Assembly: GCA_024639405.1 (NCBI GenBank) | Contig: JAHEIL010000017.1 | Coordinates: forward strand, 1 to 64,000 | Length of the DNA stretch: 64,000 nt | From: Crocinitomicaceae bacterium | GTDB taxonomy: Bacteria; Bacteroidota; Bacteroidia; Flavobacteriales_D; Crocinitomicaceae | Direction of reading: 5' to 3' | Part shown: positions 27,757 to 37,500 of the stretch, piece by piece | How positions within the stretch are numbered: position 1 is the stretch's first letter | Layout of the letters: each line of letters starts with the position of its first letter | Translations under genes and position numbers: made by a program | Notes under the pieces: generated by a model | The model's database searches: none | The model's input: the letters and a program-made list of their open reading frames with translations, nothing else | What the model was told of the DNA's origin: nothing

Positions 27757-28745
27757 AAAATAGAACGGTCATTCTCCCAATTGCTTTGTGCTTTTTACTT
27801 ATCGTATTGAGTGTTTTTCATTTGACGACAGGTGATTTAAACTTCAGTTTTTCAACATTCTACAATTCAATTTTTAACTACAATTCTGCTAATTCAACTG
27901 AATTAATCATTCATGAATTTAGAATACCTCGTTTGTTAATTGCCATGATTGCTGGAAGTGGTTTGGCAGTTTCAGGAATGTTAATGCAAACCTTGTTCAA
28001 CAACCCACTTGCAGGTCCATATGTTCTTGGAATAAATACTGGTTCTAGCTTATTTGTAGCTTGTTCATTTATGACTGGAATTCCATTTTTAACCCATGAC
28101 TTTAGCATTATTACAAGTGCTTTACTTGGAGCTTTTATTTTTGGACTCATTATAATTAGTTTTTCATCTTTTGTTCGTTCACACATTTCATTATTACTAA
28201 TTGGATTAATGCTTGGAAGTTTTACAAGTTCCATCATTTCTATTTTACAGACAAACAGTTCATCGGAAGAATTAAAATCTTTTACACTTTGGACAATGGG
28301 TTCACTTCAATCAGTTTCTTTCGATCAATTACCGTTAATTTTATTGGTGTTTTTTACTGGACTTTTTCTTTCTTTATTTTTAATAAAGCCATTAAACACC
28401 TTGGTATTAGGCTCTCAAGCATCCAGATTATTGGGGATTAATCTAAAAACCTTTCGTTTGGCTTGTATTGGCATAACAGCTTTATTAACGGGTTTGGTAA
28501 CCGCTTTCTGTGGACCTATTGCATTTGTTGGATTAGCTGTTCCCAATAGTACACGACTACTTTTCAAAACGCAGTCGCATGGGATTTTATTGATTGGCAA
28601 CAGTTTGATTGGTGCATGTTTTCTAGTTTGTTCAGATGTATTAATAGAACTATTTGAACCTTATTTTCACTTGCCAATCAATGTTTTCACTTCCATTATA
28701 GGCGCACCAATAGTCATTTACATTTTAATAAAACGATTGAAATGA
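27753..28745 (+). CDS. FecCD/BtuC-family ABC transporter permease
   Basis: 330 residues with about ten membrane helices. The TTG at 27753 is chosen because it overlaps the upstream stop as TTGA and restores the first helix; the next in-frame ATG would remove the first membrane helix. Family motifs: RIPRLLIAMIAGSGLAVSG, MQTLFNNPLAGPYVLGINTG and, for the ATPase contact, GLAVPNSTRLLF. Works as a homodimer with the binding protein and ATPase of the same operon. Confidence 0.9.
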   Translation: MKNRTVILPIALCFLLIVLSVFHLTTGDLNFSFSTFYNSIFNYNSANSTELIIHEFRIPRLLIAMIAGSGLAVSGMLMQTLFNNPLAGPYVLGINTGSSLFVACSFMTGIPFLTHDFSIITSALLGAFIFGLIIISFSSFVRSHISLLLIGLMLGSFTSSIISILQTNSSSEELKSFTLWTMGSLQSVSFDQLPLILLVFFTGLFLSLFLIKPLNTLVLGSQASRLLGINLKTFRLACIGITALLTGLVTAFCGPIAFVGLAVPNSTRLLFKTQSHGILLIGNSLIGACFLVCSDVLIELFEPYFHLPINVFTSIIGAPIVIYILIKRLK

Positions 28746-29452
28746 TTCACTTAAAAAATTGCACGATTGGCTATTCATCTCCTTTGTTTTCTATTGATGA
28801 TATTCTACTGAAAAAAGGATCAATTTATGCTTTAATCGGTTCAAATGGTGCAGGAAAATCAACTTTATTCTCAACATTAACGAACCAATTATCAACACTC
28901 AGTGGAACAATAACAATTGCATCTCAACCTTTACAATCATACAAGTTGAAGGAAATCGCAAAAAAAGTTTCATTTGTTCAATCAAAAACGGATTACCCAG
29001 ATTTCTTAACAGTTGAAGCATATCTTGCACTTGGAAGAACGCCATACACCAATACGTTTGGTCGTTTAGCGAAAGAAGATCATGAAATAATTAAACATAT
29101 TATTAAGCGTTTAAAAATTGAAGAATTTTTACCAAAATTCATGCACAAACTAAGTGATGGTGAACGACAAATAATGGCAATTGCAAGTGCATTAATTCAA
29201 GAAACTCCCGTTCTATTATTAGATGAGCCTACTGCATTTTTAGACTATGGCAATCGCATGAAGATCATTAAATTTTTAAAAGAAATTGCTGTAACAGAAG
29301 AAAAATGCATTTTGTTTTCCTCCCATGATTTAGAATTGTGTTTAGAAGAAATTAATCAATTTTTATACATTGATCAAGCTGAAAAGAAACTGATATTAGC
29401 GAACGATTTAACAAAAGAAGCACTTTTAGAAAGAGCATTTAATCTATATTAA
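28742..29452 (+). CDS. ABC transporter ATP-binding protein (FecE/BtuD type)
   Basis: 236 residues. Walker A GSNGAGKST, signature LSDGERQ (SDGER in place of the usual SGGER), Walker B VLLLDEPTAFLD and the switch His in LFSSHDLE. Overlaps the permease gene by four bases (ATGA), completing a binding protein-permease-ATPase importer. No TonB-dependent receptor is in this operon. The 3' end overlaps the convergent Hpt gene by 14 bases. Confidence 0.93.
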   Translation: MIHLKNCTIGYSSPLFSIDDILLKKGSIYALIGSNGAGKSTLFSTLTNQLSTLSGTITIASQPLQSYKLKEIAKKVSFVQSKTDYPDFLTVEAYLALGRTPYTNTFGRLAKEDHEIIKHIIKRLKIEEFLPKFMHKLSDGERQIMAIASALIQETPVLLLDEPTAFLDYGNRMKIIKFLKEIAVTEEKCILFSSHDLELCLEEINQFLYIDQAEKKLILANDLTKEALLERAFNLY

Positions 29453-29783
29453 AGCGATTTTTTAGAAGCAAAAGAACTGAATTAACAATTCCTGAAAATA
29501 CAGCTAATTTTTGAGCTATTTCAGAAAAATCAACTCCTTCATTTAAACTTTCATTTTCAAGAATACGCACTAATTCTTTCGCTTCTTTTATTTCAAATAA
29601 ATCAATCGAAGGTTTTAATTGATGTGCATAAAACTTTACTTTTATACCATCTTTTGAAGTAACACCCTTGTTCAATTCAAGTAAACAAGATGTTGCATTG
29701 TCAATAAAAAGTTCAACAATAGATTGGATAAAATCTTGATCACCATTTGATATTGCTTCAATTTGTTCTAATGAATATGACAT
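29439..29783 (-). CDS. Hpt domain histidine phosphotransfer protein
   Basis: 114 residues, a single four-helix Hpt domain. The phosphorylated histidine is H54 in FYAHQLKPSIDLF. It would shuttle phosphate from the REC domain of the hybrid kinase to a response regulator. It starts 2 bases after the hybrid kinase stop and is the last gene of a three-gene operon. The receiver partner is inferred to be the NtrC-type regulator encoded first in the same operon. Confidence 0.88.
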   Translation of the reverse strand: MSYSLEQIEAISNGDQDFIQSIVELFIDNATSCLLELNKGVTSKDGIKVKFYAHQLKPSIDLFEIKEAKELVRILENESLNEGVDFSEIAQKLAVFSGIVNSVLLLLKNRFNID

Positions 29784-29785
29784 GT

Positions 29786-31810
29786 TTAAAACAGTTGTTT
29801 TTTAATTTTATTAAACAAATCTTCACGTTTAAATGGTTTAGACAAATGATCGTTCATTCCAACTTCTTTGTATTTCATCTCATCAGAAACAGAAGCATTT
29901 GCGGTGAGTGCAATAATTGGGATACTTGATTGCATATTATTTCTAATTTCAATTGTTGCTGAAACCCCATCCATTATTGGCATTTGAATATCCATTAATA
30001 TCAAATCAAATGTAGTTTGTTTTAATTTATCAAGCACTTCTTGCCCATTTTCAGCTAACTCATACTGAATTGATTCCTTATCTAAAATTGCTTTTATAAG
30101 CATTTGATTCAATTGATTGTCTTCTGCAATTAATATATTAATATTATCGAACATACTTGTTTCTTGCTTTAAAATTGGTTGATTATTTTTTTCCTTTTTT
30201 ATTTTTTGTTTAAACTTCAACTCAAAACTAAAGGTAGAACCTTTGTGTTTTTCACTTTCTACTTTCAAAGTCCCACCGAGCGATTCAATGATTCCTTTTG
30301 ATATTGGCAACCCAAGACCAGTACCACCATATTTTCTTGAAACTGAGGAATCTTCCTGTTTAAACGTTTGAAAAACAAGTGACAAACTTTCTTTTGCAAT
30401 ACCAATCCCAGTATCTTCAACTTCAAATTTAAGCAATTGATATGATTTTTCACTCTCAATTAACTTACATTTTACACGAACCATTCCTTTTTCAGTGAAT
30501 TTTATCGCATTATTGATTAAGTTGACCAATACTTGATTAATCTTATGTCGGTCGCCCATTAATCTTGGAAAAATCATAGGATCAATCTCGAAGTCAAACT
30601 GCAAGCCTTTTTCTTCTGATAATGGTAAAAAACTTAATTTTAAATGATCGAAAAAGTGGTTAAAATCAATTTCTACGAACTCAATTTCAACTTTATTTGC
30701 TTCAATTTTTGAATAATCTAAAATTGAATTAATAATCGATAATAAATTCTCTGAGGATTGTCGAATTGCCTTTAAATAGTTATGTTGTTTTTCTGATAAT
30801 TTTGTATCTAATAATAAATCTGACATTCCAATAATCACATTCATTGGTGTCCGTATTTCGTGACTCATATTTGCTAGAAATAATTCTTTTGATTTAACAG
30901 ATGTATGAGCCTTCTCAGTCGCTTCAATTAATTTGGCCTCCATCTTTTTTCGTTCCGAAATATCAACATGAATCCCAACAGATCCAATCACAACATTTTG
31001 TTCATTATAGATTGGTGCACCGCTTATTATAACCCATTTAACATCTCCAGTTTTCGTTTTTATTTTTGTTTCATAAACACTTGTTTGACCATCTTTTCTT
31101 AATTCATTTTGAACATCAAAATTTGAATTATCTTCTTTGTGAACAATTAATATACGGGCATTATTTCCTAACAATTCTTCTTCAGAATAACCAACTAATT
31201 CACAAAATGCTGGATAAACCTTGGTTATATTCTCTTCTAAGTCAACTTCTAACAACCCGAATTTTAAATCCTCAATTATGCGGCGATATTTTTCTTCAAT
31301 TCGATTTTCATTATTTCGAATAAGCAAATCGCGCTCTTTAATTAAATCCTTAACAAATCCATTCATTTCTTTTTGAACTTGACTTGTTGAATTTAAAATT
31401 TTTACTGCATCGATTATAGAATCATGAATTGGAAAATCTTCTTCTGAAAGATGATGCTTTGACAACGAAAATTGATCAGTTACAAGAGGCGTTCCGACAA
31501 AAAGTAATTCTTTTTCATTTTCAACAAGCAAAAATTGACCTCTTAGAATTAATTGTTCTTTCGATTTAATGGACTCAATTACCACCAAACCACCTATTAA
31601 TAATTTGAAATCTTCAAATGTACTTTCCGTGAACTTTTCAGAAATTATACATTTAAAATTTTGCGCAAATGGTTGATTTAAACATTTTCCATGTACTTTC
31701 AATAATGAATTCCCTTGTTCAATGATTACCATATTCGAATTGAACCGAAGATAAAACGGAGAAAATACATTCAAATAGTTACTTTCAAAAGTAATTGTTG
31801 TTGGTTTCAT
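29786..31810 (-). CDS. Hybrid histidine kinase: HNOBA-like, PAS, HisKA, HATPase, REC
   Basis: 674 residues with no membrane segment, so cytosolic. Residues about 10-135 resemble the HNOBA (H-NOX-associated) PAS-like domain: SPFYLRFNSNMVI, LRGQFLLVENEKELLFVGTP and the segment FPIHDS. A coiled coil (about 140-175) leads to a PAS domain (about 175-287, ending DISERKK). HisKA has H317 in MSHEIRTPMN; HATPase has NLINNAIKF, DTGIGI and GGTGLGLPIS. The REC domain (about 558-674) has the phosphoacceptor D607 in LILMDIQMP. Second gene of the operon, 44 bases after the regulator. Confidence 0.93.
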   Translation of the reverse strand: MKPTTITFESNYLNVFSPFYLRFNSNMVIIEQGNSLLKVHGKCLNQPFAQNFKCIISEKFTESTFEDFKLLIGGLVVIESIKSKEQLILRGQFLLVENEKELLFVGTPLVTDQFSLSKHHLSEEDFPIHDSIIDAVKILNSTSQVQKEMNGFVKDLIKERDLLIRNNENRIEEKYRRIIEDLKFGLLEVDLEENITKVYPAFCELVGYSEEELLGNNARILIVHKEDNSNFDVQNELRKDGQTSVYETKIKTKTGDVKWVIISGAPIYNEQNVVIGSVGIHVDISERKKMEAKLIEATEKAHTSVKSKELFLANMSHEIRTPMNVIIGMSDLLLDTKLSEKQHNYLKAIRQSSENLLSIINSILDYSKIEANKVEIEFVEIDFNHFFDHLKLSFLPLSEEKGLQFDFEIDPMIFPRLMGDRHKINQVLVNLINNAIKFTEKGMVRVKCKLIESEKSYQLLKFEVEDTGIGIAKESLSLVFQTFKQEDSSVSRKYGGTGLGLPISKGIIESLGGTLKVESEKHKGSTFSFELKFKQKIKKEKNNQPILKQETSMFDNINILIAEDNQLNQMLIKAILDKESIQYELAENGQEVLDKLKQTTFDLILMDIQMPIMDGVSATIEIRNNMQSSIPIIALTANASVSDEMKYKEVGMNDHLSKPFKREDLFNKIKKQLF

Positions 31811-31854
31811 GCTAAATTATTGTAATTAAAGGTCACAATTAAACCTATAAAATA

Positions 31855-33198
31855 TTAAATTTTACCTTCCTTCATCATTCTATAAATAGTTGATTTTCCT
31901 ACATCTAATTTATCAGCAACTTTTAAAACATTGTTGTTATAGCGTTGTAAGTACCATTTAATAATGCGGGTATTGTATTCTTCTAAAGTCAATTCTTCTT
32001 GTAAAAAATCCTCTACCATGTGACGGTGATTAAATTGAATATCGTCTGCTTGAATTTGATTGCCTTCACTCATTACTACGGCAATTTCAGCGATTGACTT
32101 CAATTCTCTGACATTTCCAGGATAATTGTATTTCATCAATTTATCTAAAGCAGCTGAAGAAAAATCTTTTTTAGGTATTCCATTTTCTTTACAGAATTCT
32201 ACTGCAAACGTTTTTGCTAATAATATAATATCGTTGTCTCTTTCGCGCAATGTTGGTAAATCAATGCGTAATCCCATTAAACGATAGTATAAATCTTCTC
32301 TAAAATTCCCGGCTTTAACTTCATCTAATAGATCTCGATGCGTTGCAATAATTATTCGAACATCAATTGGAATTAATTTATTTGATCCCAAACGACATAC
32401 TTCACGTTCTTGCAACACACGCAATAATTTCGCTTGCATATTGAGATCCATTTCTCCGATTTCATCTAAAAAAAGTGTTCCAGTATTGGCTTCTTCAAAC
32501 TTTCCAGGTTTGGCTGAATCTGCGCCTGTAAAAGCACCTTTTTCGTAACCAAACAATTCACTTTCAATCAATTCTTTAGGAATTGCAGCAACATTTATTG
32601 CAACAAGCGGCTTTTTAAAACGATCAGAATTAAAATGAATGGCTTTGGCTACTACTTCTTTTCCTGTTCCTGTTTGACCATATACAGAAACTGTAATATT
32701 CGTTTTTGTTGTTTTCTCTAATAAAGTAAAAACACGTTGCATAGGCGCGCTTGAACCTTTAATGTATTTTTGAAAATTATACTTTGTTGAAATCTCGCTA
32801 CTTAATAGTTCAACTTCATTTTGTAAGGTACTCTTCTCATTTGCTTGGTGTACAATATGCCATAATTTATCCATGGCTGTATTGTCCTTGATGATATAAT
32901 CATAAGCACCTGCTTTCAACATTTCCAATGCTATATTCACATCTTCCTGAGCTGACAAAACAACAACTGGAATAGATGGATAATCTTTTCTGATTTTTTT
33001 CAACAATTCTAAACCTGAAATATCTGGCAAAGTATGATCTAATGTAATTACAGAAGGTCGTTCATCAATTTTCTTTAAAAAAGATTTTCCGTCGTGAAAT
33101 ACGTCCACTTCAAATTCTGGATCAAGGCTAAGTTTGTGACGCAACATGCGGGAATACAAGGCATCATCTTCTACTACGAATATTTTGGTTTTTCCCAT
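31855..33198 (-). CDS. Sigma-54-dependent response regulator, NtrC family
   Basis: 447 residues: REC domain (about 5-120, phosphoacceptor D54 in LDHTLPDISG), AAA+ domain (about 146-375) with Walker A GQTGTGKE at 174-181, the sigma-54 contact loop GAFTGA at 221-226 and Walker B LFLDEIGE at 242-249, and a C-terminal Fis-type helix-turn-helix (VADKLDVGKSTIYRMMKEGK). All motifs needed to activate sigma-54 RNA polymerase are present. First gene of the operon. A palindromic site lies just upstream of its start. Confidence 0.95.
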   Translation of the reverse strand: MGKTKIFVVEDDALYSRMLRHKLSLDPEFEVDVFHDGKSFLKKIDERPSVITLDHTLPDISGLELLKKIRKDYPSIPVVVLSAQEDVNIALEMLKAGAYDYIIKDNTAMDKLWHIVHQANEKSTLQNEVELLSSEISTKYNFQKYIKGSSAPMQRVFTLLEKTTKTNITVSVYGQTGTGKEVVAKAIHFNSDRFKKPLVAINVAAIPKELIESELFGYEKGAFTGADSAKPGKFEEANTGTLFLDEIGEMDLNMQAKLLRVLQEREVCRLGSNKLIPIDVRIIIATHRDLLDEVKAGNFREDLYYRLMGLRIDLPTLRERDNDIILLAKTFAVEFCKENGIPKKDFSSAALDKLMKYNYPGNVRELKSIAEIAVVMSEGNQIQADDIQFNHRHMVEDFLQEELTLEEYNTRIIKWYLQRYNNNVLKVADKLDVGKSTIYRMMKEGKI

Positions 33199-33479
33199 AT
33201 TAGGTAATTTTGTCCTAAAATAGGAATTTTTATTGATATGGCAATATTTATTAAAAAATATACTTTAAACACATTTTTTAACCAATCTACTCAAACTTAT
33301 TTTTTTTTATCTACAAACTAAAAATCTAGCTAAAGATTCTACTTAATTTGAATCAACAAAAAAAGTACTTATTGAAAAGTGAAAAAGGATTATTGATCTC
33401 TTGAAATTAATTATTCGGCAACAATACTAAAGATTATTTTATCTAGAATTGTATCTCAAAAATAATAAAAAAAAAACCT
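33199..33479. promoter_or_regulatory. 281-base divergent intergenic region between the phosphorelay and the surface-protein locus
   Basis: AT-rich. It contains the inverted repeat TCCTA-AAA-TAGGA at 33213-33225, 15 bases in front of the regulator gene, with a TATTTTAG -7-like box within it on the minus strand. No clean TAnnTTTG box or sigma-54 GG-N10-GC element was found on reading either strand. Confidence 0.4.
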
Positions 33480-33959
33480 TTGAAAACTTTACAACTGCTA
33501 TTTATAGTATTTTCATTTAATTCATTTGGACAACAAATCCACCATCAAACGAATGCTGCACAAGGCACGATTGTTTCGGTACCTTCTGTCGGTTTAATCA
33601 AACAAACGATTGGGCAACAAAGTGTGATTGGTAATTATGTTGGAGACAACATTTTTGTTGGTCAAGGTTTCTTGCAAGGGAATTTTACAAAAAATGCGAT
33701 TTCAACTACTTCGATTGAGGTATTAACCTACCCTAACCCATTTGTTTCAACTCTTAACTTTCAATTTTCAGCTGCTATAACAACACCTATTGATATTAAG
33801 TTGTATGATGTGGTTGGTAGAGTTGTTTACACTACTAAAACAAGCATTGAGAACAAACTGTTAAGCATCGATAATCTTGCTCTACCAATTGGTTCTTACA
33901 TCATTTCTTTAAAAGCTCTAAATTTAAATTACACCACCTCTTTAATTAAATCAAAATGA
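33480..33959 (+). CDS. Small secreted protein with T9SS type A sorting domain
   Basis: 159 residues from a TTG start; no ATG lies before the mature region and the TTG gives a normal signal peptide (MKTLQLLFIVFSFNSFGQQ). A short N-terminal region (HQTNAAQGTIV, KQTIGQQSVIGN, VGQGFLQG) is typical of small Flavobacteriales surface proteins. Residues about 85-159 are a T9SS type A C-terminal domain (LTYPNPFVSTLNF, KLYDVVGRVV). The mature part is little more than the sorting domain, so it may act as an adaptor or surface anchor. Overlaps the next gene (ATGA). Confidence 0.78.
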   Translation: MKTLQLLFIVFSFNSFGQQIHHQTNAAQGTIVSVPSVGLIKQTIGQQSVIGNYVGDNIFVGQGFLQGNFTKNAISTTSIEVLTYPNPFVSTLNFQFSAAITTPIDIKLYDVVGRVVYTTKTSIENKLLSIDNLALPIGSYIISLKALNLNYTTSLIKSK

Positions 33960-34561
33960 GAAAAATAGTACTTTTTGTATTCTTTAGCACACTTCTTTTG
34001 AGTTCTAACGCTCAAAATGCTTATTTATTAACTGGAAGTAATTTCTCCACCTATCACTTCAATAGTCCAATGACGACGCCCTTGGAAAGTGGAACAGGTA
34101 ATTTCTACGAAATCGGTTACAGCATGCAACTTAAACCGAAGAATTTATTCTACAATGTTGGAATCAATGTAAATGAATACAATGCTTATGCTCATTCAAC
34201 TGCTAATAACTACGAATGGAATACCAAATACTTAGGCATTCAAAATGCATTGGAATACCGCATAGCTTTGGGTGAACAGTTGAGCTTGAATGTGCAAGCT
34301 GGAATCAATATTTCATCCATTGTTTATGGTAGACAACAAATCAATGGTGTGTATTATAATTTAATGAAACAAGATGAATTTTCATATGTCAACATTGATC
34401 CATATGCTCGTCTTCAATTAGCTTATAAAATCGGTGATCTTGGCTGCATGAGTGTTGGATATGGTTTTTGTAAAAGCTTTTTTTGGATGAACAATACCTC
34501 TGAAAAACTATCAATCACTACCAATCAACTTGTTTTTGGCATTCATCTTAACATCAATTAA
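33956..34561 (+). CDS. Small outer membrane beta-barrel protein
   Basis: 201 residues. Signal peptide about 1-19 ending SSNAQ. The rest alternates polar and hydrophobic residues in about eight strands with aromatic girdles (YEIGYSMQLKPKNLFYNVG, YARLQLAYKIG, LVFGIHLNIN). This resembles OmpA/OmpW-like porin-family barrels of Bacteroidota. It could be an anchor or partner for the neighbouring surface proteins. Coupled to the gene before and 17 bases before the fibre gene. Confidence 0.72.
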   Translation: MRKIVLFVFFSTLLLSSNAQNAYLLTGSNFSTYHFNSPMTTPLESGTGNFYEIGYSMQLKPKNLFYNVGINVNEYNAYAHSTANNYEWNTKYLGIQNALEYRIALGEQLSLNVQAGINISSIVYGRQQINGVYYNLMKQDEFSYVNIDPYARLQLAYKIGDLGCMSVGYGFCKSFFWMNNTSEKLSITTNQLVFGIHLNIN

Positions 34562-34578
34562 TTTTTAAAGTTCTTTTT

Positions 34579-37500
34579 ATGAAAAAGTTAAGTTTTCTGT
34601 TTTTCTTATTTGTTTCAGCTCAATTATTTGCGCAAACCAAAGGAATCACCTATCAAGCAATTATTTACAATCCTTCAGGGGAAGTGATTCCTGGTGTAAA
34701 TAACACAACAGCTCCTATGGCTAGCAAAAACATCTGTTTGCAATTTTCTATTCTTGATGCAGCATCTCAACTCGAATACCAAGAAACGTTCACCACTTCA
34801 ACCGATGAGTTTGGAATGGTAAACCTGGTCATTGGAAATGGTGTGCAAGTTGGTGGTTCTGCTGCAAATTTTGATGCCATTACATGGAGTGCTGATCAAA
34901 AATCGTTAAAAGTAGCATTGGATGTTACGGGACAATGTTCTGGTTTTGTTGCTATTAGCACTCAAAAATTGGAATACGTTCCTTACGCGTTTCATGCTAA
35001 CTCAGCTGAAAATGTTTCAGGTATTATTCCAATTGAAAATGGAGGAACAAATGCATCCACTGTTTTGGGTGCTATAACCAATTTGGGATTAGAAAACGTT
35101 GATAACACAAGTGATTTAAACAAACCAATTAGTATTGCTACACAAACTGGGTTGGATCTAAAAGAAAACACTGCTAATAAATCAACTACAACAACTTTAG
35201 GTACAAGTGATGTCTTGTTCCCTACTCAAAATGCAGTGAAAACTTACGTTGATGCAAGTGCGAATACTTTAAATACAGCCATCAACAACGAAGCAACCAT
35301 TAGAGCTGCTGCGGATGCTACCTTAACTACCAACTTAGCAACAGAAGTTACCAATCGAATTAATGGTGATGCTACCTTAACTACGAATTTAGCAACTGAG
35401 GTTACCAATCGTACAAATGCGGATGCTACCTTAACTACTAACTTAGCAACAGAAGTCACCAATCGAATTAATGGTGATGCTACCTTAATTACGAATTTAG
35501 CAACTGAGGTTACCAATCGTACAAATGCGGATGCTACTTTAACTACTAACTTAGCAACTGAGGTAACCAACCGAACCAATGCGGATTTACTAAAAGAAAA
35601 TACGGCTAACAAATCAACTGTAACAACTTTAGGTACAAGTAATGTCTTGTTCCCAACGCAAAATGCAGTAAAAATATATGTTGATGGAAACATCACAACC
35701 GTTACGGCTGCCAACACAGCTTTACAAGCAACTGTAACGGCGAATGCTGCAGCTGCAACTGCAGCTAATACAGCTACACAAGCAAACGTTACTGCACTTC
35801 AAAATACGGTAACAACCAATGCAACAAATACAACAACTTCGTTAGCATTGAAAGAAAACGCTGCGAACAAATCAACGACTGTTACTTTAGGTACAAGTGA
35901 TGTTTTGTTCCCAACGCAAAATGCAGTGAAAACATATGTTGATGGAAACATCTCTACTGCTAACATAACAAACACTGCAGCTATCGCAGCAGTTCAAGCT
36001 GATGTAGACGCGAATGAAACAGCTGCAATTGCAGCTAACACAGCTACACAAGCAAACGTTACTGCACTTCAAAATACAGTTACAACCAACGCTACGAATA
36101 CAACAACTTCATTAGCATTGAAAGAAAACGCTGCGAACAAATCAACGACTGTAACTTTAGGTACAAGTGATGTGCTTTTCCCAACGCAAAATGCGGTCAA
36201 AACATATGTTGATGGAAACATCTCTACTGCTAACTTAACAAACACTGCAGCTATCGCAGCAGTTCAAGCTGATGTAGACGCGAATGAAACAGCTGCGAGT
36301 GCTGCTAACACAGCTACACAAGCAAATGTTACTGCACTACAAAATACGGTAACGACCAATGCAACAAACACAACAGCTTCGTTAGCATTGAAAGAAAACG
36401 CTGCTAATAAATCGACTACCGTTACTTTAGGTACAAGTGATGTTTTGTTCCCTACTCAAAATGCAGTGAAAACATATGTTGACGGAAATATCTCTACTGC
36501 TAACTCAGCAAACACTGCAGCTATCGCAGCAGTTCAAGCTGATGTAGACGCGAATGAAACAGCTGCGAGTGCTGCTAACATAGCAACACAAGCAAATGTT
36601 ACTGCACTTCAAAATACGGTAACGACCAATGCAACAAATACAACAACTTCATTAGCATTAAAAGAAAACGCTGCTAATAAATCAACGACTGTAACTTTAG
36701 GAACAAGTGATGTCTTGTTCCCAACGCAAAATGCAGTAAAAACATATGTTGATAATCAAGTTTCAAATGTTACAGCTACCAACCTTTCTGGTATTGTTGC
36801 AATTGCAAATGGTGGAACAGGTTCTGCAACTCAAAATTTTGTGGACTTAACAACGAATCAAACTATTGGAGGAACAAAGACATTTAGTTCACCAATAACA
36901 GTTCAAAGTAACACCTTGAAAGGAAACGGTTCAGGATCTTTCAGAAATGTTGGATTAGGATTAAATGTTTTTAATGCTACTTTAACTGGAACATGGAACA
37001 CTGCTATGGGAGCTTATTCAATGGAAAGATTAACTTCAGGTTCAAATAACACTGGAATTGGTAATGAAACAATGAGTTTTATAACAACCACATCCAACAA
37101 TACAGGAATTGGAAACAGATCGCTTATGAATACAACAGGTTCAAACAATACTTCTTTGGGAAGTAATGCTGCTGTTCAATTAACTACAGGAGACAATAAC
37201 TTATTTCTAGGAAATTCTTCAGGTACACAAATTGCAAACAACTCCAACTTAACAAGTTTGTCTAATAGTGTCTTAATTGGAGCTGGTGCTAGAACTGCAG
37301 CAAATGCTGAAACGAATGAAATTGTTATTGGATATAATGCTGTAGGAAATGGTTCAAATACCATTCAATTAGGAAATGCTTCAATAACAAATGTTAACAC
37401 AAAAGGATCTATAACAGCAAATGCAGAAATAAGTTCAGAAATAACTTCAAATATTACAATTAACAATGCAAATGCAGAACAATACAAAGCAAAAGTATTA

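Noticed and set aside
33199-33479. Sigma-54 promoter for the surface-fibre locus
   Set aside because: Scanning by eye for GG-N10-GC on both strands gave no match, so control of the fibre locus by the adjacent regulator is only a hypothesis.
35244-35717. 157-residue minus-strand open frame inside the fibre gene
   Set aside because: It is the antisense reading of the 54-bp tandem repeats; the repetitive composition keeps the frame open by chance.
35314-36750. Direct repeats that might be taken for a CRISPR array
   Set aside because: Repeats are contiguous, 54 or 270 bp long, in frame and translated; there are no unique spacers.
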